NCBI GenBank assembly: GCA_011033025.1
Contig: WFMF01000044.1
Span: forward strand, 682,001 to 746,000
Source: Beroe forskalii
Taxonomy: Eukaryota > Ctenophora > Nuda > Beroida > Beroidae
Direction: 5' to 3'
DNA: 64,000 bases
Part shown: one piece after another, positions 19,976 through 33,146 of the stretch
Numbering within the stretch: the first letter of the stretch is position 1
Layout of the letters: each line of letters starts with the position of its first letter
Notes under the pieces: model-generated
What the model saw: only the letters and a program-made list of their open reading frames with translations
Told to the model about the DNA's origin: nothing
The model's database searches: none
Translations under genes and position numbers: made by a program

Positions 19976-22900
19976 GTACCAAGTTGCCGGCAATGTAACA
20001 GCTGGTTTCGAAATGGCTGGAAATGCGGTGGCTCGTTTGGAAATGGGCTAGAAATGGGCTGGGAATGCGAGGCATTTTGGTAATGTTGCAGCTGGTTTTG
20101 GGGATTTAAAGGCTAGGTCTCAGTCAATGAAGAAGGTTCACTGGCCCTATGTACATTAGTGAGTATCATCATTATGCACACTTCAGCAAACATATTTTTC
20201 GAACATACAAATCACACTTTCCTCTAATTTGAATGATAATGTCATTTGAATAATAATGTAATATACATAAATTGTGCATATATTAATTATGAATACTTAT
20301 TATAATTAATTGTCTGTAATTATGGAATAGGCATATTGTCATATATATTATATTCAGGCACTGATAAACTGGTGTACACTGTACACAGCGTTTTCATGAA
20401 AAATTGCCCTAAGTCCAAACAATAAAATGCCCTAGTTTATTAGTGATTCGTCATGGCTGTTTATAATTTGATTCTTTCAGCTTTTGAACCAAACAATAAA
20501 TGTCCTTTCACCTTTTCACAATCACAATAAGTATGGACGTTTTGATTTATTGGAGTCATGCAAGAAACCCGATAAAAAACATATTACGGTAACTCCTGAA
20601 CAGTCTTTTAATAACGCTGATTGGTCAATTCCACGACGATATTTCGGGATTTTATCACAAGATTTTCGAAAGCTTATGATTACAATTCTCTCGTAACAGT
20701 CTTTTACACTTCAATCTCTTGAGTTATAGCTATATACGCCTGATAATAAACACACTCCCCTCACACTCTCCCGTACAGCCAATACACTGAATATAGCTCA
20801 CACGGACACACTCCGAGGGAGCAGGCGCACCCTGATGACGTCATTATCATACATTAACGTGGAAATTTGTTGAGAGACACTCGCCTACTCTTCGGAGCGG
20901 TATATTACGCGGGTATAATAACACACTATACTACTCCCTGTATACCAGCAATCTACTATCAATAGGTCGGTGATGCGCAGTACTAGTCTCCAAACCCACA
21001 TAATAAACCTAATCAAATCTTACTGATTATAATGTGTGTCGTATAATATAAAACGCAGGTTTGTGATGTCCGAAATATTCACTACTAAGACTATGATAAT
21101 GACGGCAGTTTTCTATAAAATGTTGGTAAGTGATCATCTTTTCAGCAAAGATGCTGATATTCATTCCTTTGCTGGTCACGAGCTCAAGGCGAGTAAAAAG
21201 GCTCGGAATCATCAATTAATCACTGTGGATATGATCATCTTTCTCCTTTTCTCCGACTTGGATATGATCATCTTTCTCCTTTTCTCCGACTTGATCATTC
21301 GATTCATTACAATTATAATAGTTGATATATTTTACTATTTTCATGACTATTATAAAATGAAGTTTTCCCAAGCAGGGCATGAGTCAGTAGCAGATCACTG
21401 GCAGCAATATTTCATAATTATATAGCGAGAGAATCATTGGAGGCATTTCGACTAAATTTGGGAGAAAATTAAGTAAATAATTTGGCCCCAAACACGTATT
21501 TCACGCCATAAATAATGCTAATGATATATATTCCGAGAATTTATCACACACCGCAGCAACGGTGATAGAAATCTAAGTGCTGTGGAGCGCTCCTCCCCAG
21601 CACATTAAAGTATAAAAGTTGGATGGATTAAAGGCAGGTACATCATTCCACGATGACTGCGATCCGATGGATTACGGCACGAACAGCTCACAGATCTGAG
21701 TTATGACAATAATTCACTTTTTCCAGGCTTGATTACCACGTCACACGCGATAGCATGGTGTGCGAATGTCGGTGCGACTGGTACGTCGTCTTACGACGAA
21801 AACACGTAAGGTCGGCAAATTTTCAGTGCGTGTTTTATTTCACCCAACGCTATTAATATTATGAATTCATCGCGCTCTTTATATACCGTGCCGCCGCACA
21901 TCGGAAAAATATATCGAGTTTTAAAAGAATATTCTTCTAGCTCGAAAGAATAGCACATTTTCCATGATAGAAGAACACCGTATATTTTTTGAAATTTTTC
22001 ACCACTCAAAACATACAAAATAAAATTTTTTGCTTTCATATCTCCAAATATACTGAATTCGTAAATCCATCCCTTCAGTAAATACGGAACATAAACCATA
22101 CTTTCGTTACTGCAGTTTAAAGACAAAACTTTAGAACTTATCCCTGTCAATATCCTTGCAATACTCCACCAGTTAGTGTTATATGGGCATTATGACGTCA
22201 CTACTACTGCTCATGGTAGCACGTTGATGAGCACAGCTCCATATATCTTTGGTGCTCGGCCATTAAATATTACGATATGTTTTAAAAGCAAGGTCGCAAC
22301 ACATCCCTTTACATTTAACACCCATTTTAACTTTTTAAGTTACCCAACCATGAGAATATATGAGTTATTGGTCGTTAGCACGAACGGTAGGCGATATCAG
22401 AAATTACATCATTATCATAGCTCAAACTGTTCAAATTATGACACAAAAACGACAAACTTTTATTCGCGCACGTGCAGCTTTTTACAATAATATATCGACT
22501 AGGTTGTACGACGTGCTAACTTGCCCATCCTTAAGAGTGTGCCGTGTACCTATCTCGCCCAGGTACCCATCACCCAGCACCAAGTACCTAGTACCTGCTA
22601 GCACCTAAACTCTGCACATGAGAAATAGGCGGTTCAACTTCATCAACTCACAACATTATGATATGATAATGGCGTCATCCTACTCGCCTATTTCTCGCGC
22701 GCGGCGTATAGCACCTAGTACCTAGCACTTTAGCAGTTCGTGTGCACCTAGCACGGTGCAGCGCTGGTTTTTAAAGAGAGAAAAGTAGTCGTGTGGAAAT
22801 GAAATTGGCTGGGGAATGTTACATCATTATCATCAAATACATGGGAATCTTTATTGTTACTCTATCAGTTCACAAACAGTTCACAAACAGTTCACAAACA

Positions 22901-23615
22901 GTTCACAAAGAGTTGAGTAAGTAGGATATTGTTTAAAAGCAATGGTATTAAGAGTTGTTTGAGGGGTTGTCAAAACCAGTGTCATGGTTCGTACGTAAAC
23001 ACATTTTTATGTATCCTTATCAAAAGTAAATATATATTATTTATGATTTTCTTCTGGATTTAAAAACACACAGGTTATAAAAACTGTCATTGTGTAATTA
23101 ACCTAATGAATTGTGTCGAATAAACTCTTTTCCAAGAATAAAAAGCACACACCTTCGATAATTTTCTAATTTACAAGTTCTCTGATGTATCATGTCGATG
23201 ATTTATTGATCGATACGAGCTAGCACACAAATAATACATCAACAGCTCAAAACGACGTCATTATCAGGAAAAAGAATGATAAATTGTTTAGATCACCACG
23301 AAATTTAAGAGTGCAACATTAAAATCTCCTCTCGAGGGAAGCATTCGAATCTCATCTAATTCTGTTGAATAAATATATATCTTTCAAAGGAAAATATGTT
23401 TTTCTGTGGAATAAATAAATATCTTTCAAAGAAAATATGTTTCGTTATAAACGATCAGTCAACGCAATACGATCAGTCAATATGTAACTGTGAAGCTTTG
23501 ACTGATCTGCAAGGGCACTGACTTTCTGTCAACAAGATATGTCAGGAAAATGATAGATCTGTATATTGAACGATATATATCGAAATTAGTTTCCACTGGG
23601 ATGGACCATGTAATA
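19976..23615. other. Non-coding stretch with scattered small repeats
   Basis: No gene is supported. It contains a 33-bp perfect tandem duplication (ggatatgatcatctttctcc...) at about 21226-21291, four copies of cagttcacaaa at 22868-22912, and a diverged duplication with ctttcaaag...aaaatatgtt at 23370-23440. Several tgacgtca-type words (20834, 22194, 23256) recur in similar contexts. Confidence 0.5.
22620..22696. mobile_element. 77-bp palindromic element with ataggcgg ends
   Basis: It starts gagaaataggcgg and ends cgcctatttctc, with gataatggcgtcat inside. A sibling lies at 25601-25680 and a weaker one at about 12247-12310, so this is probably a short MITE family. Confidence 0.55.
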
Positions 23616-23639
23616 TCATAGTGACATCACTTCACTTTG

Positions 23640-23925
23640 ACAGTGTATCTTACTCTGACAGCATTTCCCTCTGACACCAATCCGACAGCATTGTTCTGAC
23701 ACCATTATCTCACTCGAATATGACACCATTTCTCTTTGACACCACTCTGACACCGATAACTCTGACACCACTTGCTCACTTGAACCTGACACCGATAACT
23801 CTGACACCACTTGCTCACTTGGCCTTGACACCGATAACTCTGACACCACTTGCTCACTTGACCCTGACACCATCGCTCTCTGACACTAGTTCACTCTGGA
23901 CTCTGACAGAAACCACTCTTGAGTG
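23640..23925. repeat. Minisatellite of about 22-54-bp composite units
   Basis: The core word ctctgacaccacttgctcac alternates with ttgacaccgataa. There are three long-period copies plus degenerate edges of tctgacacca. Confidence 0.9.
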
Positions 23926-26290
23926 ATTCTAGATCTACTGACCAACCAGTACCCATTTTGGCACCACCTCAATTAGACAAACTTAGTAGACTTGGTGTCA
24001 CCCAATGTTATCTTAACGATATTCCAGTTAAATTACCAAAATAGGCTGTTAAGTGCAAGTGACCACTTTAACACTTTGTAGCTCTATCTTTTATTTCTAA
24101 TAAGATTAAAATGCGCTTTAGGGCGTAATGATTAAAATCTCAATAATTACTGGGTTTATCACAAAAATTAAGATCAACGAACCATGAAATTATTCGTTGA
24201 TTTAATTAACAGCGATTAGAAACGCATAAAATGTTTCATATTTCAATGCCCGGGCTTTAAGTAGGTCATTGTGATTTGAAATTAAGAAAATAAAGGACAC
24301 GTAGAGGGCATGTAATCAGGATGGGGCCAATGTGACCAGTACCAAGTGTGTGAAGCACGATTCCTAGTGATGCTAGGGGTTGTGCTGAAATAAAGCAATT
24401 AACCTCATCTTTTGTGCACTAAGTGGCTGACGATAAAATATAATCAACATTGGTCGCGTGGTTTGCGACCAATAAATTAATATGTAATTTGTACAATAAA
24501 TTCGGCGGAGTATTTTTGGAGGAAATAATAACATATTTTAGCATTACGATGTTTCCTCCCACACTTGCCCGACAGTCGCCAGCTCTCAAGGAGAGAGGAC
24601 ACTATCCCAGGGGGTGATTGAAGTAATAAAACTTAATAAAAGGGATTTTATCATCTCTGGTTTTTATAGAACTGTCAATTCGGACCAGCAGGAAATCCTC
24701 TTTTGCAGCACTCATACGTTACGGTTTCAGTTCAGGACTTCCACTGTTCCACCACAGTACAGCCGAGGCACGTAGATTCTCTCCACTACTCCAAGGACAA
24801 GTTGCATACTTATAGCTTTTTAGGATTTAACAGCACTTCAGCAAGGCTAAATATATTTCCCAACAACCAACCAAAAGGGTTCTCATTCCAGCGAACCAGA
24901 TATATAAGCAAATCCATTCCATACACGGAGAACTATTTTGCGTGTTTACGGATTGCGTCATCACTTCCGGAAATTGAAATGACCTCACCGATACACAAAC
25001 AATACACATACGGTGTCATACATAGATACATACATACAAACATACAAACATACAGTCACACACAGGTTGAACTTGAAGGTTGAACTGCCAGTTACACGAC
25101 CCATCATGAATGTTTACATTAGTGTTGCATTACAAAGGAGTATGTTCTTTGACTGCCATATTCCAATTACTTCGTTACATGGCGTCAGGCATATCATAAT
25201 ATTGTGTAGCGTTCTGGGTAGTACCAAGGTAGATCGAAACACAGAATGGCTTAACTGAGGAGTACTGAGGTGTAGATGAAAACACGGAATGGCTTTACTG
25301 AATGCTGTTCGGTCATCAGTGTACTGAGAACTGAGGAGTACCAAAAACACGTAATATCTCCGAGGAATGTACAGATCTCGGCACCACTGTACTCACGTTT
25401 CCTACTTCTATTGAAGAGAGGCAGTCACGGGCAAACCGTCAAAGATAGAATATCACTAATGAGCTAGTTCCACATTCCAATCCATGATAATGACGTCATT
25501 CCCAATTGCCTATCAGCTGCAGTCACGGTCTAGTGCAGCGGAGCCGCCACACACACTGTGTCCTATTATCCTATTAACTAGGATAACTAAATGCCACACA
25601 CGAGAGATAGGCGGTTGAACGGCAATAAATTACTACGTTAAGCTATGGTAATTACGTCATCTTATCCGCCTATTTATCGAGTGGGCTCGAGTAGTCTTCC
25701 ACGAGATATCATACAATTTGCCGCCAAGTACACTACGAGATATACTGGTAATCTTATATCCCGAATTAGGGTACCCGCAGCGAGCCCTGCTCATCCTGTC
25801 ATCCGGAACCTGCCATTTGTTCTGGAGCAGATGTACCTATTGATAGGTACATCTGCCAGATACAGAGCAATCTGATTGGAGACAGCTTGGTGAGCCTGTA
25901 CCGTGGAAGATAACGTTAACAAGAGCATGATAAACTCTCGCGAAGGATGTTTATTTTATAGAGGTTTTATTGGAGCATTGGAGACATGTAGCCAATTACC
26001 ACGTATACTTCCTTCTAATGGAGAGGGCGACCTCGCATAGCACATGATCCGCTTCATTGGTATTCAAAGAGCAGCACCGAAAGATATATCTCTATACTTA
26101 CCAGTGTGCGGCAAGTAAGTTTCTGACATTACTGACATTCTCCAGTAACATAGGTACTGAAAGTTACCGACAAGTTAGCAAGCATTGCTTTCTACTGACA
26201 GTTACCAATGAAATCACAATAAGGAGATCATATAAAGAAGAGAAATAGAACAGTGCAATATCTCGGTGGTCGTGCAGAATTCCATTATTC
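23926..26290. other. Non-coding stretch
   Basis: No gene is recognised. It contains short cata/caaa simple repeats at 25020-25060 and a perfect hairpin (gcagatgtaccta, 4-base loop, complement) at 25827-25856. A tgacgtcat word lies at 25489. Confidence 0.45.
25601..25680. mobile_element. 80-bp palindromic element with ataggcgg ends, second copy
   Basis: It starts cgagagataggcggttgaac and ends ccgcctatttatcg, with taattacgtcat inside at the same place as in the 22620-22696 copy. Confidence 0.55.
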
Positions 26291-26295
26291 CGCCC

Positions 26296-27311
26296 ACTAT
26301 ACTCGGCGGCATATTAGATTACCCATAGGATCGTAAATAGTCATGACATTGACCAATCAGCGAACGAGTTTGCAGTCAACTCGCGAGCTGATTGGTCAAT
26401 GCCAAATGTGGGTAAACTAATAGCAGCCTGCAGTAGCAGGAGGTCTTGGACTGGTCTCATTGACAGGTGAAGTACCTCGTCTTTCTTTAATAAAGTCCTT
26501 TCAAGGAACCTATTTTCTATCTAAATCAAGGCTGCCTCTGAATACGCAGACTTATTACTCCATTACATTAGAGGTTGATCGAGCGGGAACTAGGAGTCAG
26601 GATGTTGTTTGTGGCGGCATCCTAATCATCTGAATACAAAGTATACATACATACATACATGCTCTGGATACGTGGAATTCAGAATCTTATTCTAGGTATC
26701 AGGGATAGATCAGATTGTTCTCTTGGATGTGAAGATATGCAATTATCTTGGTTTGAATTTAAGTAGACAATCTTGATATAAATTTTCAGTTTTCAGGCTC
26801 TTATCAGTGATAGGTCAAATGATGTAAGGGCGATATATATACATCAAAAAAATTGACGTCTGATATGACCCCTAACGAATACAGGGATTGTCTTCGGAGC
26901 TTTATAGGATAGTCTTTATAATTAGATTCTATCTCTCTTTTGGCTTTTTCTAATAAGGCAACTGTTCAATGTTCAATGTGACGACTGTTTTCAGGGATAT
27001 TTTGAAGATCCTCAAGAATGCCCTGGGAACCAGTAAGTTCCATCCCAGGATATTGCCCTCAGAAAACCGCCTTTGACAACATATTATCATATTATACCAG
27101 GGGGCTTGACCACCAAATGACATGTGCACATTACATGATGTGAAGATCAGCAATGGGGCCCCAACCTGGGGTGCTAGTGTCTTCGGCGTATTAGTTTAAC
27201 CAAAAGTCCATTTGGCATTGGCCAATCAGCACGCGAGTTGACTGCAAACTCGTTCGCTGATTGGTCAATTTTGCGATCCTATGGGTAAGCTAATATGCCG
27301 CCGAGTATAGG
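26296..27311. mobile_element. About 1.0-kb element with 125-bp terminal inverted repeats
   Basis: Left arm (about 26296-26425) and right arm (about 27188-27311) are inverted copies sharing tatactcggcggcatattag and acccataggatcg. Each arm also holds an inner palindrome of gaccaatcagc / gctgattggtc around cgagtttgcagtcaactcg. The interior has no recognised gene. Target duplication unclear (gccca/gcccg). Confidence 0.65.
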
Positions 27312-27387
27312 CCCGCGTAAAAGCGGGGGTGTCTGTAAATAAGTAGACAGGAAAAAGACACGCACATAGCTAACTCAAGGAGCACAT

Positions 27388-27905
27388 AATACTGTAAAGC
27401 CACATATTTTCGCGGGTGCTATTTTTCGCTTTTCTTTAAAATCAGACTAATTTCACGGTTTTAATTTTCACGCATTTCAATATCCCTTGAAGATAAACCA
27501 GTGCTTGTACGTGGTCATTTAACATTTTCGCTAATTGCTGTAAACCTTGATAGCCGGTGATTGTATGAAGGCAAAAGCCCGGTTTAATGAGGTGTCTTGT
27601 TCGTCTATGTTTACTTAAGTGTGTCTGTCAGACATTACAGCATGTCATTCGTAAACGATACTGAGATCTTAGTTGAGGGCTTAATGTTTCTAATGAGACA
27701 CTTTGGGTTGAAAAATAATGCTTTGATGACAAACCAATCTATCGAATACTGAAGAGGGAATAACGGCAAATGAATTGGACTCGAAAAACGCAGATTTATA
27801 AATTTATCTCCAAAATTGAAAATTAACTTCACGTCTGATATTTTCGCGGATTTTCTTTTCCAAATAAATTCGCGAAAATTAATGCCTCGCGAAAATTAAA
27901 GCTTC
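27388..27905. mobile_element. Possible TIR element with ttttcgcg-rich ends
   Basis: The left end tactgtaaagccacatatttt and a right part rich in cgcgaaaattaa are roughly inverted, a layout common to non-autonomous DNA elements in marine invertebrates. The first Copia copy inserted just beside its right end. The ends do not match perfectly. Confidence 0.35.
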
Positions 27906-27912
27906 ATCAATG

Positions 27913-27917
27913 ATACG
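27913..27917. repeat. Target site duplication of Copia copy 1, left
   Basis: atacg directly before the 5' LTR; the same five bases follow the 3' LTR at 33142-33146. Five bp is the usual Copia length. Confidence 0.85.
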
Positions 27918-28105
27918 TGTGAATCTTTATCTATAGTATAATTCTCTATATCTAATATATATTGTTTAATATTATTATATTTCTAATATTGCTCTTTCAG
28001 ATATATGTTGGCAAAGATATGTGATTGTATTTGTACTGCTAGTGGGGTCTTATACTTATCCAGTTATTGCGTCTCATTGCTTCCAATCAATTTGATCCTT
28101 TCACA
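27918..28105 (+). repeat. Copia copy 1, 5' LTR
   Basis: 188 bp, starting tgtgaatctttatc and ending ttgatcctttcaca. It matches 32955-33141 and both LTRs of copy 2. Confidence 0.9.
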
Positions 28106-28107
28106 AG

Positions 28108-28116
28108 TGGTAGCAG
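28108..28116 (+). other. Copia primer binding site, initiator Met tRNA type
   Basis: tggtagcag just after the LTR matches the complement of the animal initiator tRNA-Met 3' end for nine bases, the primer commonly used by Copia elements. The match stops after nine bases, so priming by a short or trimmed tRNA end is possible. Confidence 0.65.
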
Positions 28117-31100
28117 GAAGCGGGCAATGACAAATGAGGAAGATCAAGAGAATGTTAGAAGATATGGGAGTTATAAGGCCCCACCAGCATTCAGAGAGGG
28201 GGACAACTACAATGACTGGAAGATGGATGTTGAATTGTGGAAAGAGTTCACTTCACTTGAAAAGAAGAAACAGGGCACAGCACTATTGTTAGAGTTGAAA
28301 CCAGGAAAGGTAAAGGATGCTGTGAGATCTCTGGGAAAAGAGGTTGTTGCTGCTGAAGATGGAATAGAACAGATTGTAGCTCACCTTGATAAGATTTATC
28401 AAGAAGACTCTGCTCAGATATGCTATCGAGCATATAGCAAATTTGAAAAGTACTGTAGACCAGAGTCAATGTCCCTGCAGAGTTACACTTCAGAGTTTGA
28501 AAAGCTCCTTGCAGATCTTAGGAAGCATAAGATTGTCCTTCCAGATACTGTCCTTGCATATCGATTCCTCAATAGCGCAAATCTTTCTGCAGATAAAGTT
28601 GATCTGGCTCTGGCCACAGTCAAAGAGCTAACATATAAAGAAATGTGTGTGACAATTGGGAAGATATTTTCAGTTCAAACAAATCTTAGTACCCCCTTCC
28701 ACCTCTGTGTCAGTGAAAGTAGAACCAGAAGAGTGCAATTACACATACCCATATCAAAGAGGAAGAGGGAACTATCGAAGAACATCAAGAAACAGACCAA
28801 CTTTTCACCCATATAGAGGAAGAAATTCTGGATGTTACGCATGTGGAGAGCAGGGGCACATTGCAAGATGGTGTCCAAGTAAGAAAAATGAAAAAGCTGT
28901 GACAAGTTCTAGTAATGATACCCAATATTTTGCACAAGCTGGTGCTGAAGAGATAACACCAATGTAAGCAGAAGGTACCTTCTTCACTTTCATGACTACG
29001 GAGTGCCAGGAAGTGATAGATATTCCAGGTAACTGTTTGATGAATGAACAGGCAAGTCTTGGATCCTTGGTGTTTGAGTCATTAGCATGTGCTGTGATTG
29101 ATTCTGGATGTACAAAGACTGTAGTTGGACGAAACTGGGTAAATCATTATAAAGAAACTCTTGGAGAATACCAGCTTAAAGTGATGGTTACAGAGAAGTG
29201 TATGACTCCATTCAGATTTGGGGATGGTGAAGAGGTGATCTCAACTGAAAGAACTAAAATCCCAGGCTGCATTGGCAGGAGAAATGTCTTAATAGAAGCT
29301 AACATTGTAGAAAAGGATCTGCCTTTGTTGCTGAGTAAGGCTTCCCTGAAGAAGGTGGGAGCTGTCCTGGATTTTAGGGAAGATAAGCTGAGATTCAAAG
29401 ATGAATGTGTAAACTTGTTTGAAACCAAATCTAAACATTATTGTATTCCTCTGTGCAACAAGAAACGGTCAATCATTGAGTCAGAAGAAAGCAAACCACA
29501 GTTGGTGATGGCTGTTTCCAATGAAGCATTGTTTGGGACTGATGTTAATGAAATAAAGAAGAAAGTTGTGAAGATGCATAGGCAGTTTTCTCACCCCCCT
29601 GCTGACAAATTAAAAGAGTTACTCAAATCTGGAGGTTTCTCAAGACGTGAATACTTTGAAGCGATTGATGAAGTATCAAGCAACTGCAAAATATGCTTGA
29701 TGTACAAGAAACCTAAGCCAAGACCAGTTGTGGGTCTTCCAAGGGGCAAAGAATTCAATGACTGTGTTGCAATGGATCTAAAGAATGTCCCTGAAGTTAC
29801 AAACTTATATATCCTTCACATGATTGATTGTGTAACAAGATACTCAGCAGGTAGAATAATCAAGAACAAGAAGAAGGAGACAATTGTGGATGGTTTCTGT
29901 TCTGGGTGGATCTCCCTATTTGGTAACCCAAGAAAAGTTTCAGTTGACAATGGTGGTGAATTTGCAAATGCAGAGTACAATGAAATGTGCCAGCAATTCA
30001 ATATAGAGGTTCAACACACTGCAGCAGAGAGTCCTTGGAGTAATGGAATTGTAGAGCGTCATCATAAAATGTTAACAGAAATGATGGTGAAAACAAAAGA
30101 AGACACAAACTGCAGCTGGGAAGTTGCCCTGTGTTGGGCGTTAAGTGCCAAAAATTCTATGCAGATGTTCGGTGGATTCTCTGCTAATCAGCTCATGATG
30201 GGCCGGAATCCTTCTCTTCCTAACATAATTGATAACAAATTGCCTGCTCTAGAAGAAGCAACTGTAAGCCAAACAGTTGCAGAGAATATAAATGCAATGC
30301 ACAGTGCAAGGCAGGCATTCACCAAGTGTGAAAGCAGTAACAAAATACGCAAGGCACTACGAAGTCAAGTTAGAACATGCAATGATGACTATTTCCAGAA
30401 TGGTGAGAAAGTGATGTACAAGAGGAAAGGAAGTACAAGATGGAGTGGACCAGGTGTGATATTGGGAAGAGACAGTGCACATTTATATATTCTGAAGCAT
30501 GGAAACCAGTACTATAAATGTAGTGCCTGTCATCTTACTAGAGATACAACATCTGGATACCCAATAACCTCTCAGTCAGGCCCAGGTCAACCTGGTCAAA
30601 ATAATGTCACATCTGAGCAGAACAAAGAGAAACAGAAGAATTTCTTGGAAATTCAGCCACAAGGTCCACAAGAAGCTGTGACTGAAGTTGAGTCTGTACC
30701 TGAAATGGAAACAGGCAGTGAGCAAGAGACAGACAATGTAGTTCAGTCAGCACCTCCAATACGCACAAGTGGGAAAATGGTTCTGCCAAAAGCAAAAAGC
30801 TATGTTGAATTTAGACAGAGGTATCCAGAAAATGAAGAAGAAAGAGAGGTCTGGAACAAAGCCTACATACATAGTCGGGCTGGAAAAGCAACAGGAGCTT
30901 ACAAGAACTGTCTCAACATTCAACTAGAGGGTGATGAGAACGTCACAGCAGTTGACTGGGCTGAGCTTGCATCTGAATGGAGAGAGAGTACAACACCAGA
31001 AACAGAGGAAGAAGTGTTATTTTCAAGTATTGATACTTATGATCAAGCTGTTGTAGATGCAAAGCAATCAGAGCTTAAGAAGTTCAAGGTGAACAAAGTG

Positions 31101-32954
31101 TATGAAGAAGTAGACAATGAAAATCAGTCAACTGTGGGTGTTCGCTGGGTGATTACAAAGAAGGCAGATGGTGTGGTAAAAGCACGGCTAGTTGCACTTG
31201 GCTATCAAGAATGTAGCAGTGAAATACGCAAGGACTCCCCTACTTGCAACAGGGATTCAATACGGATGTTGCTGACATTGGTTGCGCAAGAAGACTGGAA
31301 GTTGCAGCATATTGATGTTCAAGCTGCCTTCTTGCAGGGCAAGAGAATCTCAAGGGATGTATTCATCAAACCTCCAAAAGAAGCAGAGACATGGAAAATC
31401 TGGAAATTAAACAAGTGTATCTATGGGTTAGTAGATGGACCCAGGATGTGGTATGTTGAGCTTCGTGATTCACTGCTGGAACTGAAGGTTGTTATATCAT
31501 CGTATGATGAGTCTTTTATGTTCTGGTATAAGGATGGCAAGCTTGAAGGAATAATAGCTGTACATGTTGATGACTTGATGTTCAGCGGTAGTAAGACTTT
31601 TCAAAAAGAGGTGATTGGAGAGTTAAAGAAGAAGTTTCGGCTTAGTACAGAAGTTGAAGTGGATTTTTCCTATACAGGTCTGGATGTTAAGCAGACACCA
31701 TCTGGAATTCTTGTGTCACAACTGGGTTATTCTGATCAAATAGCCAAAATTGAGATTGATCGAGTTAGGATGAACCAAAACACACTGCCAATTAATGAGA
31801 AGGAAAAACAACAGCTGCGAACTGTTTGTGGTCAGTTGCTTTGGGTGTCCACTCAAACACGTCCAGATGTTTCATACCCTACATGCTTTGCAAGCAATGC
31901 CGTGACACAAGGAACCATGGCTGATTTGAAGATGGTAAATAAGGCAGTGAAGTTTTTGGGAAAGAGCCCTCTGACATTGAGATTTAGAAAACTGCAGTTG
32001 GAAGAATCAGTATTTGTAGTGTTCTGTGATGCTTCCTATGGCAACTTGAGGGATAGCAGCTCCCAGGGTGGTTTCATTATCTTCCTGGTGTCTATGACAG
32101 GAAAATGTTGCCCTATCACTTGGCAGAGCAGAAAAATTCGTAGAGTCTGCAAGAGCACCTTAGCTGCAGAAAGTTGGGCAATGATTGAAGCAGTTGAGGC
32201 ATGTGAGTTGATTCAAGCACAACTAAGTGAAGTCAAGAGAACTGTCAAGCAAAAAGTTATTGTGATGACCGATTGCAAATCATTACATGATGCAATCCAT
32301 ACCTCAAAAGAATGTAGATGACAGAGGATTGAGAATCCCTATTGCTTGCTTGCGCCAACGTGTTAATAATAAAGAAATGACAGTTCGTTGGATCACAACA
32401 AAGAAACAGCTTGCAGACTGCTTGACCAAAGCAGGAGCTCCAACTGCACCATTGCGGGAGGTTTTGTCATCAGGAGAGTTTGATAGTGAACTTTTCAAAA
32501 TTGTTTTCCAATCTTGAGCTCAAATCAATATGCTATGTTACCTCAATAAAGATTGAATGTATTATCATTTAAAATGAAATATTGTGTGTATATGTGATAT
32601 TATCCCATGATAATTGAATTTCATATTACATTTGTTGAATGAGTATAATTTATAGTATTATATTTTTATCATGATATATATGATATTTTTACAAAGTAAT
32701 CGAGATGAAAATTTAACATTGGCTCTTAGCTTGATTGAGAATTGAATTTTTAACAATTATGAAAAATTCACATTTTTATTATTGTTATAATTTATAACAC
32801 ATTTCACATTTAATAATTGATTGTGGAATATACATCTATTGAATAGATATCATTGTTTTATGGTTATTTAATATTTTGGGCCCCTGAAGAGCATGTGTTG
32901 TTGTTTTTATCTTTTCATAATTTTTAGTATTTCAGAAAAGAAAGAATGGGTGAT

Positions 32955-33141
32955 TGTGAATCTTTATCTATAGTATAATTCTCTATATCTAATATATATT
33001 GTTTAATATTATTATATTTCTAATATTGCTCTTTCAGATATATGTTGGCAAAGATATGTGATTGTATTTGTACTGCTAGTGGGGTCTTATACTTATCCAG
33101 TTATTGTGTCTCATTGCTTCCTATCATTTTGATCCTTTAAA
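32955..33141 (+). repeat. Copia copy 1, 3' LTR
   Basis: 187 bp, preceded by a purine-rich tract (agaaaagaaagaatggg at 32934-32950) and followed by the target duplication atacg. Confidence 0.9.
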
Positions 33142-33146
33142 ATACG
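33142..33146. repeat. Target site duplication of Copia copy 1, right
   Basis: atacg, partner of 27913-27917. Confidence 0.85.

Larger units (their letters stand above)
27918..33141 (+). mobile_element. Copia (Ty1-like) LTR retrotransposon, copy 1
   Basis: A 5.2-kb fossil in the order LTR, primer site, gag-like region with a zinc knuckle (CYACGEQGHIARWC, about 28833-28875), protease (VIDSGCTKTVVG, about 29090), integrase (HRQFSHPP then VDNGGEF, about 29945), reverse transcriptase (VHVDDLMFSGS, about 31565), RNase H (FCDASYG, about 32020), LTR. Integrase before reverse transcriptase is the Copia order. Long open stretches remain, with about three breaks in the coding region. The LTRs differ at only a few sites near one end, so the insertion is young. 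A second, nearly identical copy lies at 38156-43359 on the other strand. Confidence 0.95.

Noticed and set aside
24703-25083. 126-codon plus-strand frame
   Set aside because: No family pattern, AT-rich, with simple repeats at its end; likely chance.
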